Below, one piece after another: positions 34,276 through 45,286 of a DNA stretch of 64,000 bases; the stretch's first letter is position 1; each line of letters begins with the position of its first letter. The DNA comes from Burkholderia sp. WAC0059 (lineage in GTDB: Bacteria > Pseudomonadota > Gammaproteobacteria > Burkholderiales > Burkholderiaceae): NCBI RefSeq assembly GCF_002870125.1, contig NZ_PNEO01000016.1:1-64000 (forward strand), in the 5' to 3' direction. The notes below the pieces were generated by a model. It searched no databases. It was not told the DNA's origin and saw nothing but the letters and a program-made list of their open reading frames with translations. The position numbers and the translations under genes are program-made.

Positions 34276-34293
34276 ACGCAGCGCAAAAAAAAG

Positions 34294-34320
34294 AAACCCG
34301 GCTTCGAGCCGGGTTTTTTT
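34294..34320. terminator. Bidirectional terminator between the multicopper oxidase and cspA
   Basis: Perfect 10-bp stem AAACCCGGCT / AGCCGGGTTT with a TCG loop, an A-rich left flank and a T run on the right. It is placed between converging genes. Confidence 0.92.
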
Positions 34321-34344
34321 CAGGGATGCAGAAATCGAAATCGC

Positions 34345-34551
34345 TCAGGACGCTGCCTGAATGTTCGACGCCTGTTTGCCCTTCGGGCCCTGCACGACCT
34401 CGAAGCTCACCTTTTGACCTTCTTTGAGGGTCTTGAAGCCATTCATCTGGATGGCTGAAAAGTGAGCGAACAGGTCTTCGCCGCCCTCGTCGGGCGTAAT
34501 GAATCCGAAACCTTTCGCGTCGTTAAACCACTTGACCGTACCAGTTGCCAT
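34345..34551 (-). CDS. cspA: Cold-shock protein, CspA family
   Basis: 68 residues, a single OB-fold cold-shock domain that binds single-stranded RNA/DNA. RNP1 (KGFGFITP) and RNP2 (DLFAHFSAI) are intact, and the start MATGTVKWFND is canonical. A good sigma-70 promoter lies about 150 bases upstream, so the mRNA would have a leader of roughly 135 bases. Long leaders of this kind control cold induction of cspA in E. coli, but whether this gene is cold-induced cannot be told. Confidence 0.96.
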   Translation of the reverse strand: MATGTVKWFNDAKGFGFITPDEGGEDLFAHFSAIQMNGFKTLKEGQKVSFEVVQGPKGKQASNIQAAS

Positions 34552-34693
34552 TCCAACTTCCCCTGTAACTCATGTCACTACCACGAGCACGTTCGAAAAG
34601 CTCAACGACCGCGCGCGGCGATCGTCCCCTCCTCACAAGCTCACCAACGGCATTTTTCCGGAATTTAAGGCGGATGAAAAAAGTGCCAGCTTG

Positions 34694-34722
34694 ATTGTTG
34701 GGGCTCTTTATTCGAGTGTCAA
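34694..34722 (-). promoter_or_regulatory. sigma-70 promoter of cspA with long leader
   Basis: On the minus strand a perfect TTGACA (34722-34717) is followed after 17 bases by AACAAT (34699-34694). The expected start near 34687 gives a 5' leader of about 135 bases, typical of cspA genes. Confidence 0.7.
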
Positions 34723-35081
34723 GAAGATTTTGAGACAACGTGTCGCACATTGTACGGAACCCAATTTCGACATTTTTCCGACATCGTCGACCGTGCGCAT
34801 AGGCACAAGCGGCACATCTTGAAAAGTCGCATAATCGACTCACCTGCGATGTCGGCGCGACGCGCGGTCCGGTGTGCGGCGCGGCGAATTTCGGCGTCTT
34901 CCGGCGGCCGTGCGCGGGTTGTGCGATACTCGATTCGACCGCCGGTGCGCAAGTTGCGGATCGCCGCGCCACAGGGGTGCGGGCGGTGCAACGCGCCGGC
35001 GCGACGGACGCGCGGGGCGCTGCAGGACGGGCTTCGGGCGAGGGGTGGCAGGCAGGCCCGGACGACCGGATTCTGGCGGCG

Positions 35082-35109
35082 TTGCGGGCTTGTCCGAGTT
35101 GTTTAGAAT
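35082..35109 (+). promoter_or_regulatory. Promoter directly before clpS
   Basis: TTGCGG, 16 bases, then TAGAAT, ending 6 bases before the clpS ATG at 35116. The expected start falls on or next to the A of the ATG. No Shine-Dalgarno sequence is present, so clpS may be translated from a leaderless mRNA. Confidence 0.6.
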
Positions 35110-35115
35110 GGGTGT

Positions 35116-35426
35116 ATGGCGATTATCCCGGACAAGCAGGATGGCACCGTACTGGAGAGGCAGGAAGAAAAGGTCAAGCCACCCTCCATGTATAAAGTGG
35201 TGCTGCTGAATGACGACTACACGCCCATGGAGTTTGTCGTGATGGTCGTGCAGGAATATTTCAACAAGGATCGCGAAACGGCGACCCAGATTATGTTGAA
35301 GGTGCATCGCGAGGGGCGGGGAATTTGTGGGGTCTATACGCGGGACATCGCGTCGACCAAGGTTGAGCAAGTCGTTACCCACGCACGGCAGGCCGGGCAT
35401 CCGCTGCAGTGCGTGATGGAGGAAGC

Positions 35427-35430
<4 letters not shown>
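35116..35430 (+). CDS. clpS: ATP-dependent Clp protease adaptor ClpS
   Basis: 104 residues. ClpS binds N-degron substrates and hands them to ClpAP. An acidic/polar N-terminal tail precedes the fold with YKVVLLNDDYTPMEFVV, in which the NDDYTPMEF segment forms the N-degron pocket, then VHREGRGICGVYTRDIA and EQVVTHARQAGHPLQC. The ATG at 35116 lies 6 bases after the promoter -10. Its stop overlaps the clpA start by four bases (ATGA), so the two are coupled. Confidence 0.96.
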
Positions 35431-37724
<2,294 letters not shown>

Positions 37725-37757
37725 GTCGGCACGCTTTACAGCGCGTCGTCCAGACGG

Positions 37758-37794
37758 AAACGGCGCGGACCGAAAGGTCCGCGCCGTTTGTTTT
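37758..37794. terminator. Bidirectional terminator between clpA and dut
   Basis: Perfect 14-bp stem (37758-37771 with 37776-37789) around a GAAA tetraloop, followed by TGTTTTG. It lies between converging genes. Confidence 0.92.
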
Positions 37795-37809
37795 GTCCGC
37801 GCCGCTTTT

Positions 37810-38256
37810 TCAGTGCTTGCCGGTGCTGCCGAAGCCGCCGGTGCCGCGCTCGCTCGCCACGAACGTGTCGACGATGTTGAACTGCGCCTGCACGACGGGC
37901 ACGATGACGAGCTGCGCCAGCCGCTCGAGCGGGTTCAGCGTGAATGCCGCGTTGCCCCGGTTCCAGGTCGAGATCATCAGTTCACCCTGGTAATCCGAAT
38001 CGATCAGTCCGACCAGGTTGCCGAGTACGACGCCGTGCTTGTGGCCGAGCCCCGAGCGCGGCAGGATCAGCGCGGCGTAGCCGGGATCGGCGACGTGGAT
38101 CGCAAGGCCCGTCGGCACGAGCGCAGTCTGGCCCGGTTCCAGCGTGAGCGGCGCGTCGATGCAGGCGCGCAGGTCGAGGCCGGCGCTGCCGGGCGTCGCG
38201 TACTGGGGAAGCTGGTCGCGCATGCGCGGGTCGAGAATCTTCAGGTCGATTTTCAT
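37810..38256 (-). CDS. dut: dUTP diphosphatase
   Basis: 148 residues, homotrimeric dUTPase. It splits dUTP to dUMP, keeping uracil out of DNA and feeding thymidylate synthesis. Motif 1 GSAGLDLRA, motif 2 LPRSGLGHKHG, motif 3 GLIDSDYQGEL and the C-terminal phosphate-binding RGTGGFGSTG are all present. It is the last of the minus-strand series ribF-ileS-lspA-coaBC-LLM-dut and lies 45 bases after the LLM gene. Confidence 0.97.
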   Translation of the reverse strand: MKIDLKILDPRMRDQLPQYATPGSAGLDLRACIDAPLTLEPGQTALVPTGLAIHVADPGYAALILPRSGLGHKHGVVLGNLVGLIDSDYQGELMISTWNRGNAAFTLNPLERLAQLVIVPVVQAQFNIVDTFVASERGTGGFGSTGKH

Positions 38257-38301
38257 GCGGGCGGAAAGGACGGGGAGGTCGAAAGGGACAAAAAGGGCGT
38301 C

Positions 38302-39309
38302 TCAGCGCTGCGAGGACAATCCGAACGCCTCTGCCAGCAGTTCGTAGGAGCGCCGCCGCGCCGCGTAGCTGCCGGCTACGGTCAGCACGATCAGCTCGTC
38401 GGCCCGGAAACGCTCTTCGAGCGCACGCAGCCGTTCGGTCACCGTTTCGGGCGTGCCGACGATGCTGCGCGGCTTTTCGCGGTCGATCACCAGTTGCTCG
38501 CGCGGACCGTACTCCTGCGCCAGTCCCTGCTCGATGCTCGGGATCGGCGCGTTCAGCCCGTAGGCCATCTGGAGGCGGCGCAGATCGACGGCCTTTTCGA
38601 GGTCGGCGGCCTGCGCCTCGGTGTCCGCGCAGATCACGAAGACGGCGGCGGCGAGGTACGGCTTCGGCTCGTGCCCGACGACGAAGCGCTGCCGGTAGGC
38701 GTCGGCGACGAGGTGCCCGAAATGCGCGTTGATGAAATGCGCGAACGAGAAGCGGATGCCGAGCTGCGCGGCGAGCATGCCGCCGAAGTCGCTCGAACCG
38801 AGTACCCAGAGCTGCGGCCGCGTGTCGATTTGCGGCTGCAGGACGACGCCGTGCGCGAGGTGATCGGCCGGCAGCGTGCCGTCCATGAGCGCGACGAGTT
38901 CGGTCACCTGCTGGGCGAAGAGGTCGCCGCGGTTGTAGGCGCCGCCCGCGACGGCCTGCGCGGTGCGCATGTCGCCGCCGGGCGCGCGGCCAACGCCGAG
39001 GTCGACCCGGTTCGGGAACAGGGCCTCGAGCATCAGGAACTGCTCGGCGACCTTGAACGGACTGTAGTAGGGCAGCATCACGCCGCCCGAACCGATCCGG
39101 ATGCGTTTCGTCACGCTGCCGATGCGAGCGAGCATCACTTCGGGACACGGGTTGGAGACGCCGAGCAGCCCGTGATGCTCGGCGCACCAGTAGCGCGTGT
39201 AGCCGAGATCGTCGGCGAGCTGGGCGAGCTCGACGGTGGCGGCAAGCGCGTCGGCCGCCGTGTGTCCGGCGATGACGGGAGACTGGTCCAGAACGGAAAG
39301 TAGCGTCAT
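38302..39309 (-). CDS. LLM-class flavin-dependent oxidoreductase
   Basis: 335 residues, bacterial luciferase-like (LLM) fold, of the type with start LLSVLDQSPV and RYWCAEHHGLLGVSNPCPEV seen in the YhbW/YwcH group. GVGRAPGGD is the conserved flavin-binding segment and VGTPETVTERL the late signature. It would use FMNH2 and oxygen; the substrate is unknown. It lies 27 bases after coaBC and 45 before dut, on the same strand, so it is probably part of that transcription unit. Confidence 0.9.
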   Translation of the reverse strand: MTLLSVLDQSPVIAGHTAADALAATVELAQLADDLGYTRYWCAEHHGLLGVSNPCPEVMLARIGSVTKRIRIGSGGVMLPYYSPFKVAEQFLMLEALFPNRVDLGVGRAPGGDMRTAQAVAGGAYNRGDLFAQQVTELVALMDGTLPADHLAHGVVLQPQIDTRPQLWVLGSSDFGGMLAAQLGIRFSFAHFINAHFGHLVADAYRQRFVVGHEPKPYLAAAVFVICADTEAQAADLEKAVDLRRLQMAYGLNAPIPSIEQGLAQEYGPREQLVIDREKPRSIVGTPETVTERLRALEERFRADELIVLTVAGSYAARRRSYELLAEAFGLSSQR

Positions 39310-39336
39310 GGCGGACGGCTCCGGAAGACGGGGGCG

Positions 39337-40584
39337 CTACGAAAGGACGCTGGCGTCGGGCAGCCGTCGCGCGATTTCGCCGATCAGCGTGCGCGCGAGC
39401 GTCTGCTTGTCGGCGCGCGGCAGTCGCGTGTGGCGGCCCGGTTCGAACAGCACGACTTCGTTGTCGTCGAGCCCGAAGGTCTGCGGGCCCAGGTTGCCGA
39501 TCAGCAGCGGCACGTTCTTGCGCGCGCGCTTTTCCTCGCCGTGCGCCTCGAGGTCGCCGCTTTCGGCCGCGAAGCCGACGCAGTAGGGCGCATGGGGCAG
39601 GGTTGCCACCGCGGCCAGAATGTCGGGATTCTCGACGAACGTGAAATGCGGCACCGAACGGCCTGCCTGCTTCTTGATCTTGTCGGCGCTCGCCTGATCG
39701 ACGCGCCAGTCGGCAACGGCCGCCACGCCGATGAACACGTCGTAGTCGGGCGCCGCGCGCATGACCGCGTCGCGCATCTGCTGCGCGGTCTGCACGTCCT
39801 CGCGAAAGACGCCCCAGGGCGTCTCGAGCGCCACCGGACCGGCGACGAGATGTACGTCCGCGCCGGCCTGCCGTGCCGCGCGCGCGAGGGCGAACCCCAT
39901 CTTGCCGCTCGAGCGGTTGGTGAGGCCGCGCACGGGGTCGATGGGCTCGAAGGTCGGACCGGCGGTCAGCAGGACGCGCCGGCCGGCCAGCACTTTCGGC
40001 GCGAAGAAGGCGGCGATCGCTTCGTAGACGGCCTCCGGTTCGAGCATTCGGCCGTCGCCGATTTCGCCGCAGGCCTGCGGGCCGGAGTCGGGGCCGAGCG
40101 TTTCGATACCGTCCGCGCGAAGTTGCGCGACGTTGCGCTGCGTGGCCGGGTTGCTCCACATCTGGCGGTTCATCGCCGGCACGACGAGGAGCGGGCAGTC
40201 GCGCGCGATCGCGAGCGTCGAAAGCAGGTCGTCGGCGAGGCCGTGGGCGAGTTTCGCGAGGAAATCGGTCGAAGCCGGGGCGATCACAATGGCGTCGGCA
40301 TCGCGCGAGAGGTCGATGTGCGCCATGTTGTTCGGCACGCGGTCGTCCCACTGGCTCGTGTAGACGGGGCGGCCCGAGAGCGCCTGCATCGTGACGGGCG
40401 TGATGAACTGCGTGGCCGCCTCGGTCATCACGATCTGCACGGTGGCGCCGGCCTTGACGAGCAGACGCGTGAGTTCGGCGATCTTGTAGCAGGCGATGCC
40501 GCCCGTCATGCCGAGCACGAGATGCTTGCCGGCGAGCTCGGGCTGGCCTGCCTGGCCTGATGCCGGGTCCGGTACGGTGTTCAA
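39337..40584 (-). CDS. coaBC: Bifunctional phosphopantothenoylcysteine decarboxylase / phosphopantothenate-cysteine ligase
   Basis: 415 residues. CoaB adds cysteine to 4'-phosphopantothenate using CTP, then CoaC decarboxylates it with FMN, in coenzyme A synthesis. The CoaC half has VLGMTGGIACYKIAELTR, the His of AHIDLSRDADA, and the PAMNRQMW motif. The CoaB half starts at VLLTAGPTFEPIDPVR, with RSSGKMGFALA and an ending FEPGRHTRLPRADKQ. It is in the ribF-ileS-lspA-coaBC series. Confidence 0.96.
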   Translation of the reverse strand: MNTVPDPASGQAGQPELAGKHLVLGMTGGIACYKIAELTRLLVKAGATVQIVMTEAATQFITPVTMQALSGRPVYTSQWDDRVPNNMAHIDLSRDADAIVIAPASTDFLAKLAHGLADDLLSTLAIARDCPLLVVPAMNRQMWSNPATQRNVAQLRADGIETLGPDSGPQACGEIGDGRMLEPEAVYEAIAAFFAPKVLAGRRVLLTAGPTFEPIDPVRGLTNRSSGKMGFALARAARQAGADVHLVAGPVALETPWGVFREDVQTAQQMRDAVMRAAPDYDVFIGVAAVADWRVDQASADKIKKQAGRSVPHFTFVENPDILAAVATLPHAPYCVGFAAESGDLEAHGEEKRARKNVPLLIGNLGPQTFGLDDNEVVLFEPGRHTRLPRADKQTLARTLIGEIARRLPDASVLS

Positions 40585-40645
40585 GGCGGCTCTCCTCGTC
40601 TGTCGGCCTCTGCGGCCATGCGCGTGCGGTATGCGGGCGCGTCGT

Positions 40646-41149
40646 CTAGCGCGAACCGCGCACGCGCCGCAGCTCGTCGAACACGAGCAGCACGGCGCCG
40701 ATCGTGATCGCGCTGTCGGCGACGTTGAACGCCGGCCAGTGCATCCGGCCCGCGTGGAAATCGAGAAAGTCGATCACGTGGCCGTACATCAGCCGGTCGA
40801 GCACGTTGCCGAGCGCGCCGCCCAGAATCAGCGCGAGCGCGGTGCAAAAGAGGCGCTGCGTGGCGTGGCGCTTGAGCAGGAAGCCGATCACGAGCGCCGC
40901 GATCACGCCGAGCGCCGTGAACGCCCAGCGCTGCCAGCCGTCGGCCGTCGCGAGGAAGCTGAACGCCGCGCCCCGGTTGTAGACGAGCACGAGGTTGAAG
41001 AACGACGTCACGACGCGGCCTTCGCCGTAGCTGAACACCTTCGCGATGGCGATTTTCGTGAGCTGGTCGCAGAGGATCACGACCAGCGCGACGCCAAGCC
41101 AGGGCACCAGCGTGCCGCCGCCCGCATGCTTCGACAGGGTTTTGGCCAT
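40646..41149 (-). CDS. lspA: Lipoprotein signal peptidase
   Basis: 167 residues, four membrane segments. It cleaves the signal peptides of diacylglyceryl-modified prolipoproteins. The two catalytic Asp are in GNVLDRLMYGHVIDF and FNVADSAITIG, and the N-terminal DQLTKIA is conserved. Its ATG shares one base with the ileS stop (TAATG), so translation is coupled. The pairing of ileS and lspA is conserved in most proteobacteria. Confidence 0.96.
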   Translation of the reverse strand: MAKTLSKHAGGGTLVPWLGVALVVILCDQLTKIAIAKVFSYGEGRVVTSFFNLVLVYNRGAAFSFLATADGWQRWAFTALGVIAALVIGFLLKRHATQRLFCTALALILGGALGNVLDRLMYGHVIDFLDFHAGRMHWPAFNVADSAITIGAVLLVFDELRRVRGSR

Positions 41150-43998
41150 TATGCCGCGCTCCTCGTTTCGCCGTTGCCGAAAAGATTGGCGAAGCAGCGA
41201 CCGCACAGCGCCGGATGCTCCGCGTTCGCGCCGACGTCCTCGCGATAGTGCCAGCAGCGTTCGCACTTCAGGTACTTCGAGGCGACGACCTCGACGCCCT
41301 CGTCGGCCGCGTCGTTCACCCGGACGAGCGTGGCCGCCGAGGTGATGAGCACGAACTTCAGGTCGTCGCCGAGGCTCGCGAGCGCGTCGTGGCGCGCGCC
41401 GCTCGCGCGAATCTGCACCTCGGCCTGCAGCGACGAGCCGATCCGGCCCGCCGCGCGCGCTTCCTCGAGCGCCTTCGTCACGTCGCCGCGCACGTCGCGC
41501 AGCAGCGTCCACTTGTCGATCAGCACGTCGGCCTGCGGTACGTCCGGGAACGCGTGGAACGTTTCGGCGAAGATCGTCTCGCTCGCGGGCCGGAACACCT
41601 TCCATGCTTCTTCGGCCGTGAACGAGAGGAACGGCGCCATCACGCGCAGCAGGCTGTGCGTGATGTGGTGGAGCGCGGTCTGCGCGGCGCGACGCGCGTC
41701 CGAATCGGGCGCGCTCGTGTAGAGGCGGTCCTTCAGCACGTCGAGATAGAAGCCTCCGAGGTCTTCCGAGCAGAACGTCTGCAGCTTCGCGACCACCGGG
41801 TGGAACTCGTAGCGGTCGTAGTGCGCGAGCACCTCGCCCTGGAGCCGGGCGGTGAGCGCCACGGCGTAGCGGTCGATGTCGAGCCACGCCGACACGGGCC
41901 GCGCATGCTGCTCGAAGTCGAAGTCCGAGAGATTCGCGAGCAGAAAGCGCAGCGTGTTGCGGATGCGCCGGTAGCCTTCTGTCACGCGCTTGAGAATTTC
42001 CTCGGAGATCGCAAGTTCGCCCGAGTAATCGGTCGAGGCGATCCACAGGCGGATGATTTCCGCGCCGAGCCGGTTCGACACCTCCTGCGGGTCGATGCCG
42101 TTGCCGAGCGACTTGCTCATCTTGCGGCCTTCGCCGTCGACGGTGAAGCCGTGCGTGAGCAGCGCGTTGTAGGGCGGCCGGCCGTCGAGCATCGACGCCG
42201 TCAGCAGCGACGAGTGGAACCAGCCGCGGTGCTGGTCCGAGCCTTCGAGGTAGAGGTCGGCCGGGAACTGCAGCGAGTCGGCGTGCGAGCCGCGCAGCAC
42301 GTGCCAGTGCGTCGTGCCGGAGTCGAACCACACGTCGAGCGTGTCGCGGTTCTTCTCGTAGAGATTCGCGTCGTCGCCGATCAGCTCGCGCGCGTCGAGC
42401 GTCTGCCACGCCTCGATGCCGTTCTTCTCGACGCGCTTCGCCACTTCTTCGAGCAACTCGAGCGTGCGCGGATGCAGCTCGCCGGTTTCCCTGTGGACGA
42501 AGAACGCCATCGGCACGCCCCATTGGCGCTGGCGCGAGAGCGTCCAGTCGGGGCGGTTCGCGATCATCGAATAGAGGCGCTGCTTGCCCCACGACGGATA
42601 GAACGCTGTCGCCTCGATGCCTTCGAGCGCGGTTTCGCGCAGCGTCCGGCCGCCGTCCTTCGGCTTCACGTCCATGCCGGCGAACCACTGCGAGGTGGCG
42701 CGGTAGATGATCGGCGTCTTGTGGCGCCAGCAGTGCATGTAGCTGTGCTCGTACTTCTCGCTGCGCAGCAGCGTGCCGGCCGCGCGCAGCGCTTCGACGA
42801 CCTTCGGGTTCGCGTCCCAGATCGACAGGCCGCCGAAGAGCGCGAGCGATTCGATGTAGCGGCCGTCGCCCATCACGGGGTTGAGGATGTCGGCGTCGAC
42901 GAGGCCGTGCGCCTTGCACGAGACGAAGTCCTCGACGCCGTAGGCCGGCGACGAGTGGACGATGCCGGTGCCCGTGTCGGTCGTCACGTAGTCGCCGAGA
43001 TAGACGGGCGCGGTCCGCTTGTAGGCTGGGTGCGCCGAGGCGAGCGGATGGTGGAAGCGCAGGTTCGCGAGCTTTTCGCCCGGCGTGGTCGCGACGACGC
43101 GCCCTCCCTCGAGGCCGAAGTCCTTCAGGCAGGCCTCGACGCGCTCCTCGGCGAAGATGAACAGGCCGCGCGGCGTGTCGACGAGCGCGTAGACGACCTC
43201 CGGATGCACGTTGAGCGCCTGGTTGGCAGGGATGGTCCACGGCGTCGTGGTCCAGATCACGACGCCGCCTTCGCTGCCCTCGCCGTGCGGCAGCGCGGCG
43301 AGGCCGAACGCGGCGGCCGTTTCGGCCGGCTGCGCGAACGGGAAGATCACGTCGATGGTCGGATCGGTCCGGTCCTTGTACTCGACTTCGGCCTCGGCGA
43401 GCGCCGAGCCGCAGTCGAAGCACCAGTTCACGGGCTTGAGGCCGCGAAACACGTAGCCCTTCTCCATGATCTTCGCGAGCGCGCGGATTTCGTTCGCCTC
43501 GTTCACGAAGTCCATCGTCCGGTACGGGTTGTCCCAGTCGCCGAGCACGCCGAGGCGCCGGAAGCCCACCTTCTGCTTCTCGATCTGGCCGGCCGCGTAC
43601 TCGCGCGCCTTCTTCATGACTTCAGGGGCCGGCAGCGACTTGCCGTACTGCTTTTCGATCTGGATTTCGATCGGCATGCCGTGGCAGTCCCAGCCCGGCA
43701 CGTAGACCGCGTCGAAGCCCGCCAGGTTGCGGGCCTTGACGATCATGTCCTTCAGGATCTTGTTGACCGCGTGGCCGAGGTGGATGTCGCCGTTCGCGTA
43801 GGGCGGGCCGTCGTGCAGGATGAACTTCGGCCGGCCCTTGCTGGCCGCGCGGATCTTCTCGTAGACCTGCTCGTCCTGCCATTGCCTGACCCATTGCGGT
43901 TCGCGTTTGGGCAGGTCGCCGCGCATCGGGAACGGCGTGTCGAGCAGGTTGACGGGGTACCTGGCTTCGGTTTTCGGACTGGCTTTCTTGTCGCTCAT
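41149..43998 (-). CDS. ileS: Isoleucine-tRNA ligase
   Basis: 949 residues, class I synthetase. It charges tRNA-Ile and edits valine. The HIGH-type motif is GDIHLGH at 70-76, KMSKSLGN is present, and the editing domain (CP1) lies between them. The C-terminal zinc site CERCWHYREDVG with CGRC marks the bacterial type 1 enzyme. The ATG at 43998 (MSDKKASPKTEARYPVNLLD) is chosen; the upstream in-frame extension is low-complexity. ribF lies 136 bases upstream and lspA overlaps downstream. Confidence 0.97.
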   Translation of the reverse strand: MSDKKASPKTEARYPVNLLDTPFPMRGDLPKREPQWVRQWQDEQVYEKIRAASKGRPKFILHDGPPYANGDIHLGHAVNKILKDMIVKARNLAGFDAVYVPGWDCHGMPIEIQIEKQYGKSLPAPEVMKKAREYAAGQIEKQKVGFRRLGVLGDWDNPYRTMDFVNEANEIRALAKIMEKGYVFRGLKPVNWCFDCGSALAEAEVEYKDRTDPTIDVIFPFAQPAETAAAFGLAALPHGEGSEGGVVIWTTTPWTIPANQALNVHPEVVYALVDTPRGLFIFAEERVEACLKDFGLEGGRVVATTPGEKLANLRFHHPLASAHPAYKRTAPVYLGDYVTTDTGTGIVHSSPAYGVEDFVSCKAHGLVDADILNPVMGDGRYIESLALFGGLSIWDANPKVVEALRAAGTLLRSEKYEHSYMHCWRHKTPIIYRATSQWFAGMDVKPKDGGRTLRETALEGIEATAFYPSWGKQRLYSMIANRPDWTLSRQRQWGVPMAFFVHRETGELHPRTLELLEEVAKRVEKNGIEAWQTLDARELIGDDANLYEKNRDTLDVWFDSGTTHWHVLRGSHADSLQFPADLYLEGSDQHRGWFHSSLLTASMLDGRPPYNALLTHGFTVDGEGRKMSKSLGNGIDPQEVSNRLGAEIIRLWIASTDYSGELAISEEILKRVTEGYRRIRNTLRFLLANLSDFDFEQHARPVSAWLDIDRYAVALTARLQGEVLAHYDRYEFHPVVAKLQTFCSEDLGGFYLDVLKDRLYTSAPDSDARRAAQTALHHITHSLLRVMAPFLSFTAEEAWKVFRPASETIFAETFHAFPDVPQADVLIDKWTLLRDVRGDVTKALEEARAAGRIGSSLQAEVQIRASGARHDALASLGDDLKFVLITSAATLVRVNDAADEGVEVVASKYLKCERCWHYREDVGANAEHPALCGRCFANLFGNGETRSAA

Positions 43999-44134
43999 GA
44001 TGAGATCGTGGTGAATTCGGAATATGCGCGGCATCGGGGGCGGCCGGCGGGCCGTCCTTGCGCCGCTTCGGGCGCCGGCTGGCCGGCGCGAAGCGGGCGG
44101 CCTCCCGCGCGGCGAGGGCGGGAGGCCGCGGCGC

Positions 44135-45151
44135 TCATCTAATTCGGTCCGTGGCCGAGGTCGCGAAGCCCGTGGAGCGGCTGCCGGCCACCGGTTGGGC
44201 GTCGGTCGTTGCGCCGGCTCCGGCCGCCGCGAACCAGGCCCGCGCATGCTCGACGTCCCGCGCGATGGCGGCGGTCAGCGTGTCGAGGTCGACGAATTTT
44301 TCCTCGTCGCGCAGCTTCTTCAGGAATTCGACGCGCACGAGCCGGCCGTAGGCATCGCCGCGCCAGTCGAGCAGGTGCACTTCGAGCAGCACGCGACCCG
44401 AATCGTCGACGGTCGGGCGCAGGCCGAGGCTCGCCACGCCCGCGAGCGGCTCGTCGGCGAGGCCGTGCACGCGCACGACGAAGATGCCCGAGAGCGCCGG
44501 CCGGTGGTGCGCGACCGCCAGATTCAGGGTCGGAAAGCCGAGATTGCGTCCGAGCTTCATGCCGTGCACGACGTGGCCGCTGATCGCGTAGTACTGGCCG
44601 AGTGCTGCGGCGGCGGCATCGAGGTCGCCGGCCGCGAGCGCCGCGCGCACGCCGGAGCTCGAGATGCGCACGCCCGTCGGATCGGCGACGGTGGCCATCT
44701 GCTCGACCTCGAAGCCGTGCCGCTCGCCCGCCGCCTGCAGCGAGGCGAAGTCGCCGGCCCGCTTCGAGCCGTAGCGGAAATCGTCGCCGATCATCATCCA
44801 GCGCGCGTGCAGCCCGCCGACGATGATCTTCTCGACGAACGCGTCGGGCGACTGGCTCGCGAACCGCTGGTTGAAATGCTCGACGACGACGCGGTCGACG
44901 CCGTTGAGCCTGAGCGCCTCGAGCTTGTCGCGCAGCATCGCGATGCGCGGCGGCGCGCCGGCCGGATCGAAGAATTCCCGCGGGTGGGGTTCGAAAGTCA
45001 TCACGCAGACCGGCAGGCCGCGCGCGTCGGCGGCCGCGCGCACGCGCGCGAGCAACGCCTGATGTCCGCGGTGGACACCATCGAAGTTGCCGATGGTCAG
45101 CGCGCAGGGCGCGCGGCTCTCGGCATTGGGAAGACCGCGGAAGACTCTCAC
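44135..45151 (-). CDS. ribF: Bifunctional riboflavin kinase / FAD synthetase
   Basis: 338 residues. It phosphorylates riboflavin to FMN and adenylates FMN to FAD. The N-terminal nucleotidyltransferase part has TIGNFDGVHRGHQALL and GDDFRYGSKRAGD; the C-terminal flavokinase has GRNLGFPTLNL and LLEVHLLDW. The start is GTG at 45151, because homologues begin with (M)RVFRGLPN at that codon; no good ribosome-binding site is seen. It is first in the minus-strand series toward ileS and is divergent from purN. Confidence 0.95.
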   Translation of the reverse strand: MRVFRGLPNAESRAPCALTIGNFDGVHRGHQALLARVRAAADARGLPVCVMTFEPHPREFFDPAGAPPRIAMLRDKLEALRLNGVDRVVVEHFNQRFASQSPDAFVEKIIVGGLHARWMMIGDDFRYGSKRAGDFASLQAAGERHGFEVEQMATVADPTGVRISSSGVRAALAAGDLDAAAAALGQYYAISGHVVHGMKLGRNLGFPTLNLAVAHHRPALSGIFVVRVHGLADEPLAGVASLGLRPTVDDSGRVLLEVHLLDWRGDAYGRLVRVEFLKKLRDEEKFVDLDTLTAAIARDVEHARAWFAAAGAGATTDAQPVAGSRSTGFATSATDRIR

Positions 45152-45274
45152 GATAGCGGGGATCTGGTAGCGCAGACCAGGTAGCGCGGCAGCAAGGCCG
45201 CAACGAAACAGGAGATTATAAACGCAGAGTGCAGGCCCCGCCGCCGCCCGGGCGTTCCGGCGGGTTCCCGATGA

Positions 45275-45280
45275 TAAAAT
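45275..45280 (+). promoter_or_regulatory. -10 element directly before purN
   Basis: TAAAAT (five of six matches) ends 6 bases before the purN ATG, so transcription would start at or next to the start codon. No Shine-Dalgarno sequence lies in between. Confidence 0.45.
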
Positions 45281-45286
45281 CCGCAG

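Larger units (their letters stand above)
34552..35115. other. Divergent regulatory region between cspA and clpS
   Basis: 564 bases without a gene. From 34552 to about 34690 lies the predicted cspA leader; the cspA promoter is at 34694-34722 on the minus strand. 34660-34770 is noticeably AT-rich. The clpS promoter is at 35082-35109. The middle part (34850-35070) has shadow frames in several registers but no credible gene. Confidence 0.65.

Noticed and set aside
34850..35070. Overlapping 100-190 codon frames on both strands between cspA and clpS
   Set aside because: They are Arg/Ala/Gly-rich in all registers, have no ribosome-binding sites or conserved motifs, and overlap the clpS promoter.
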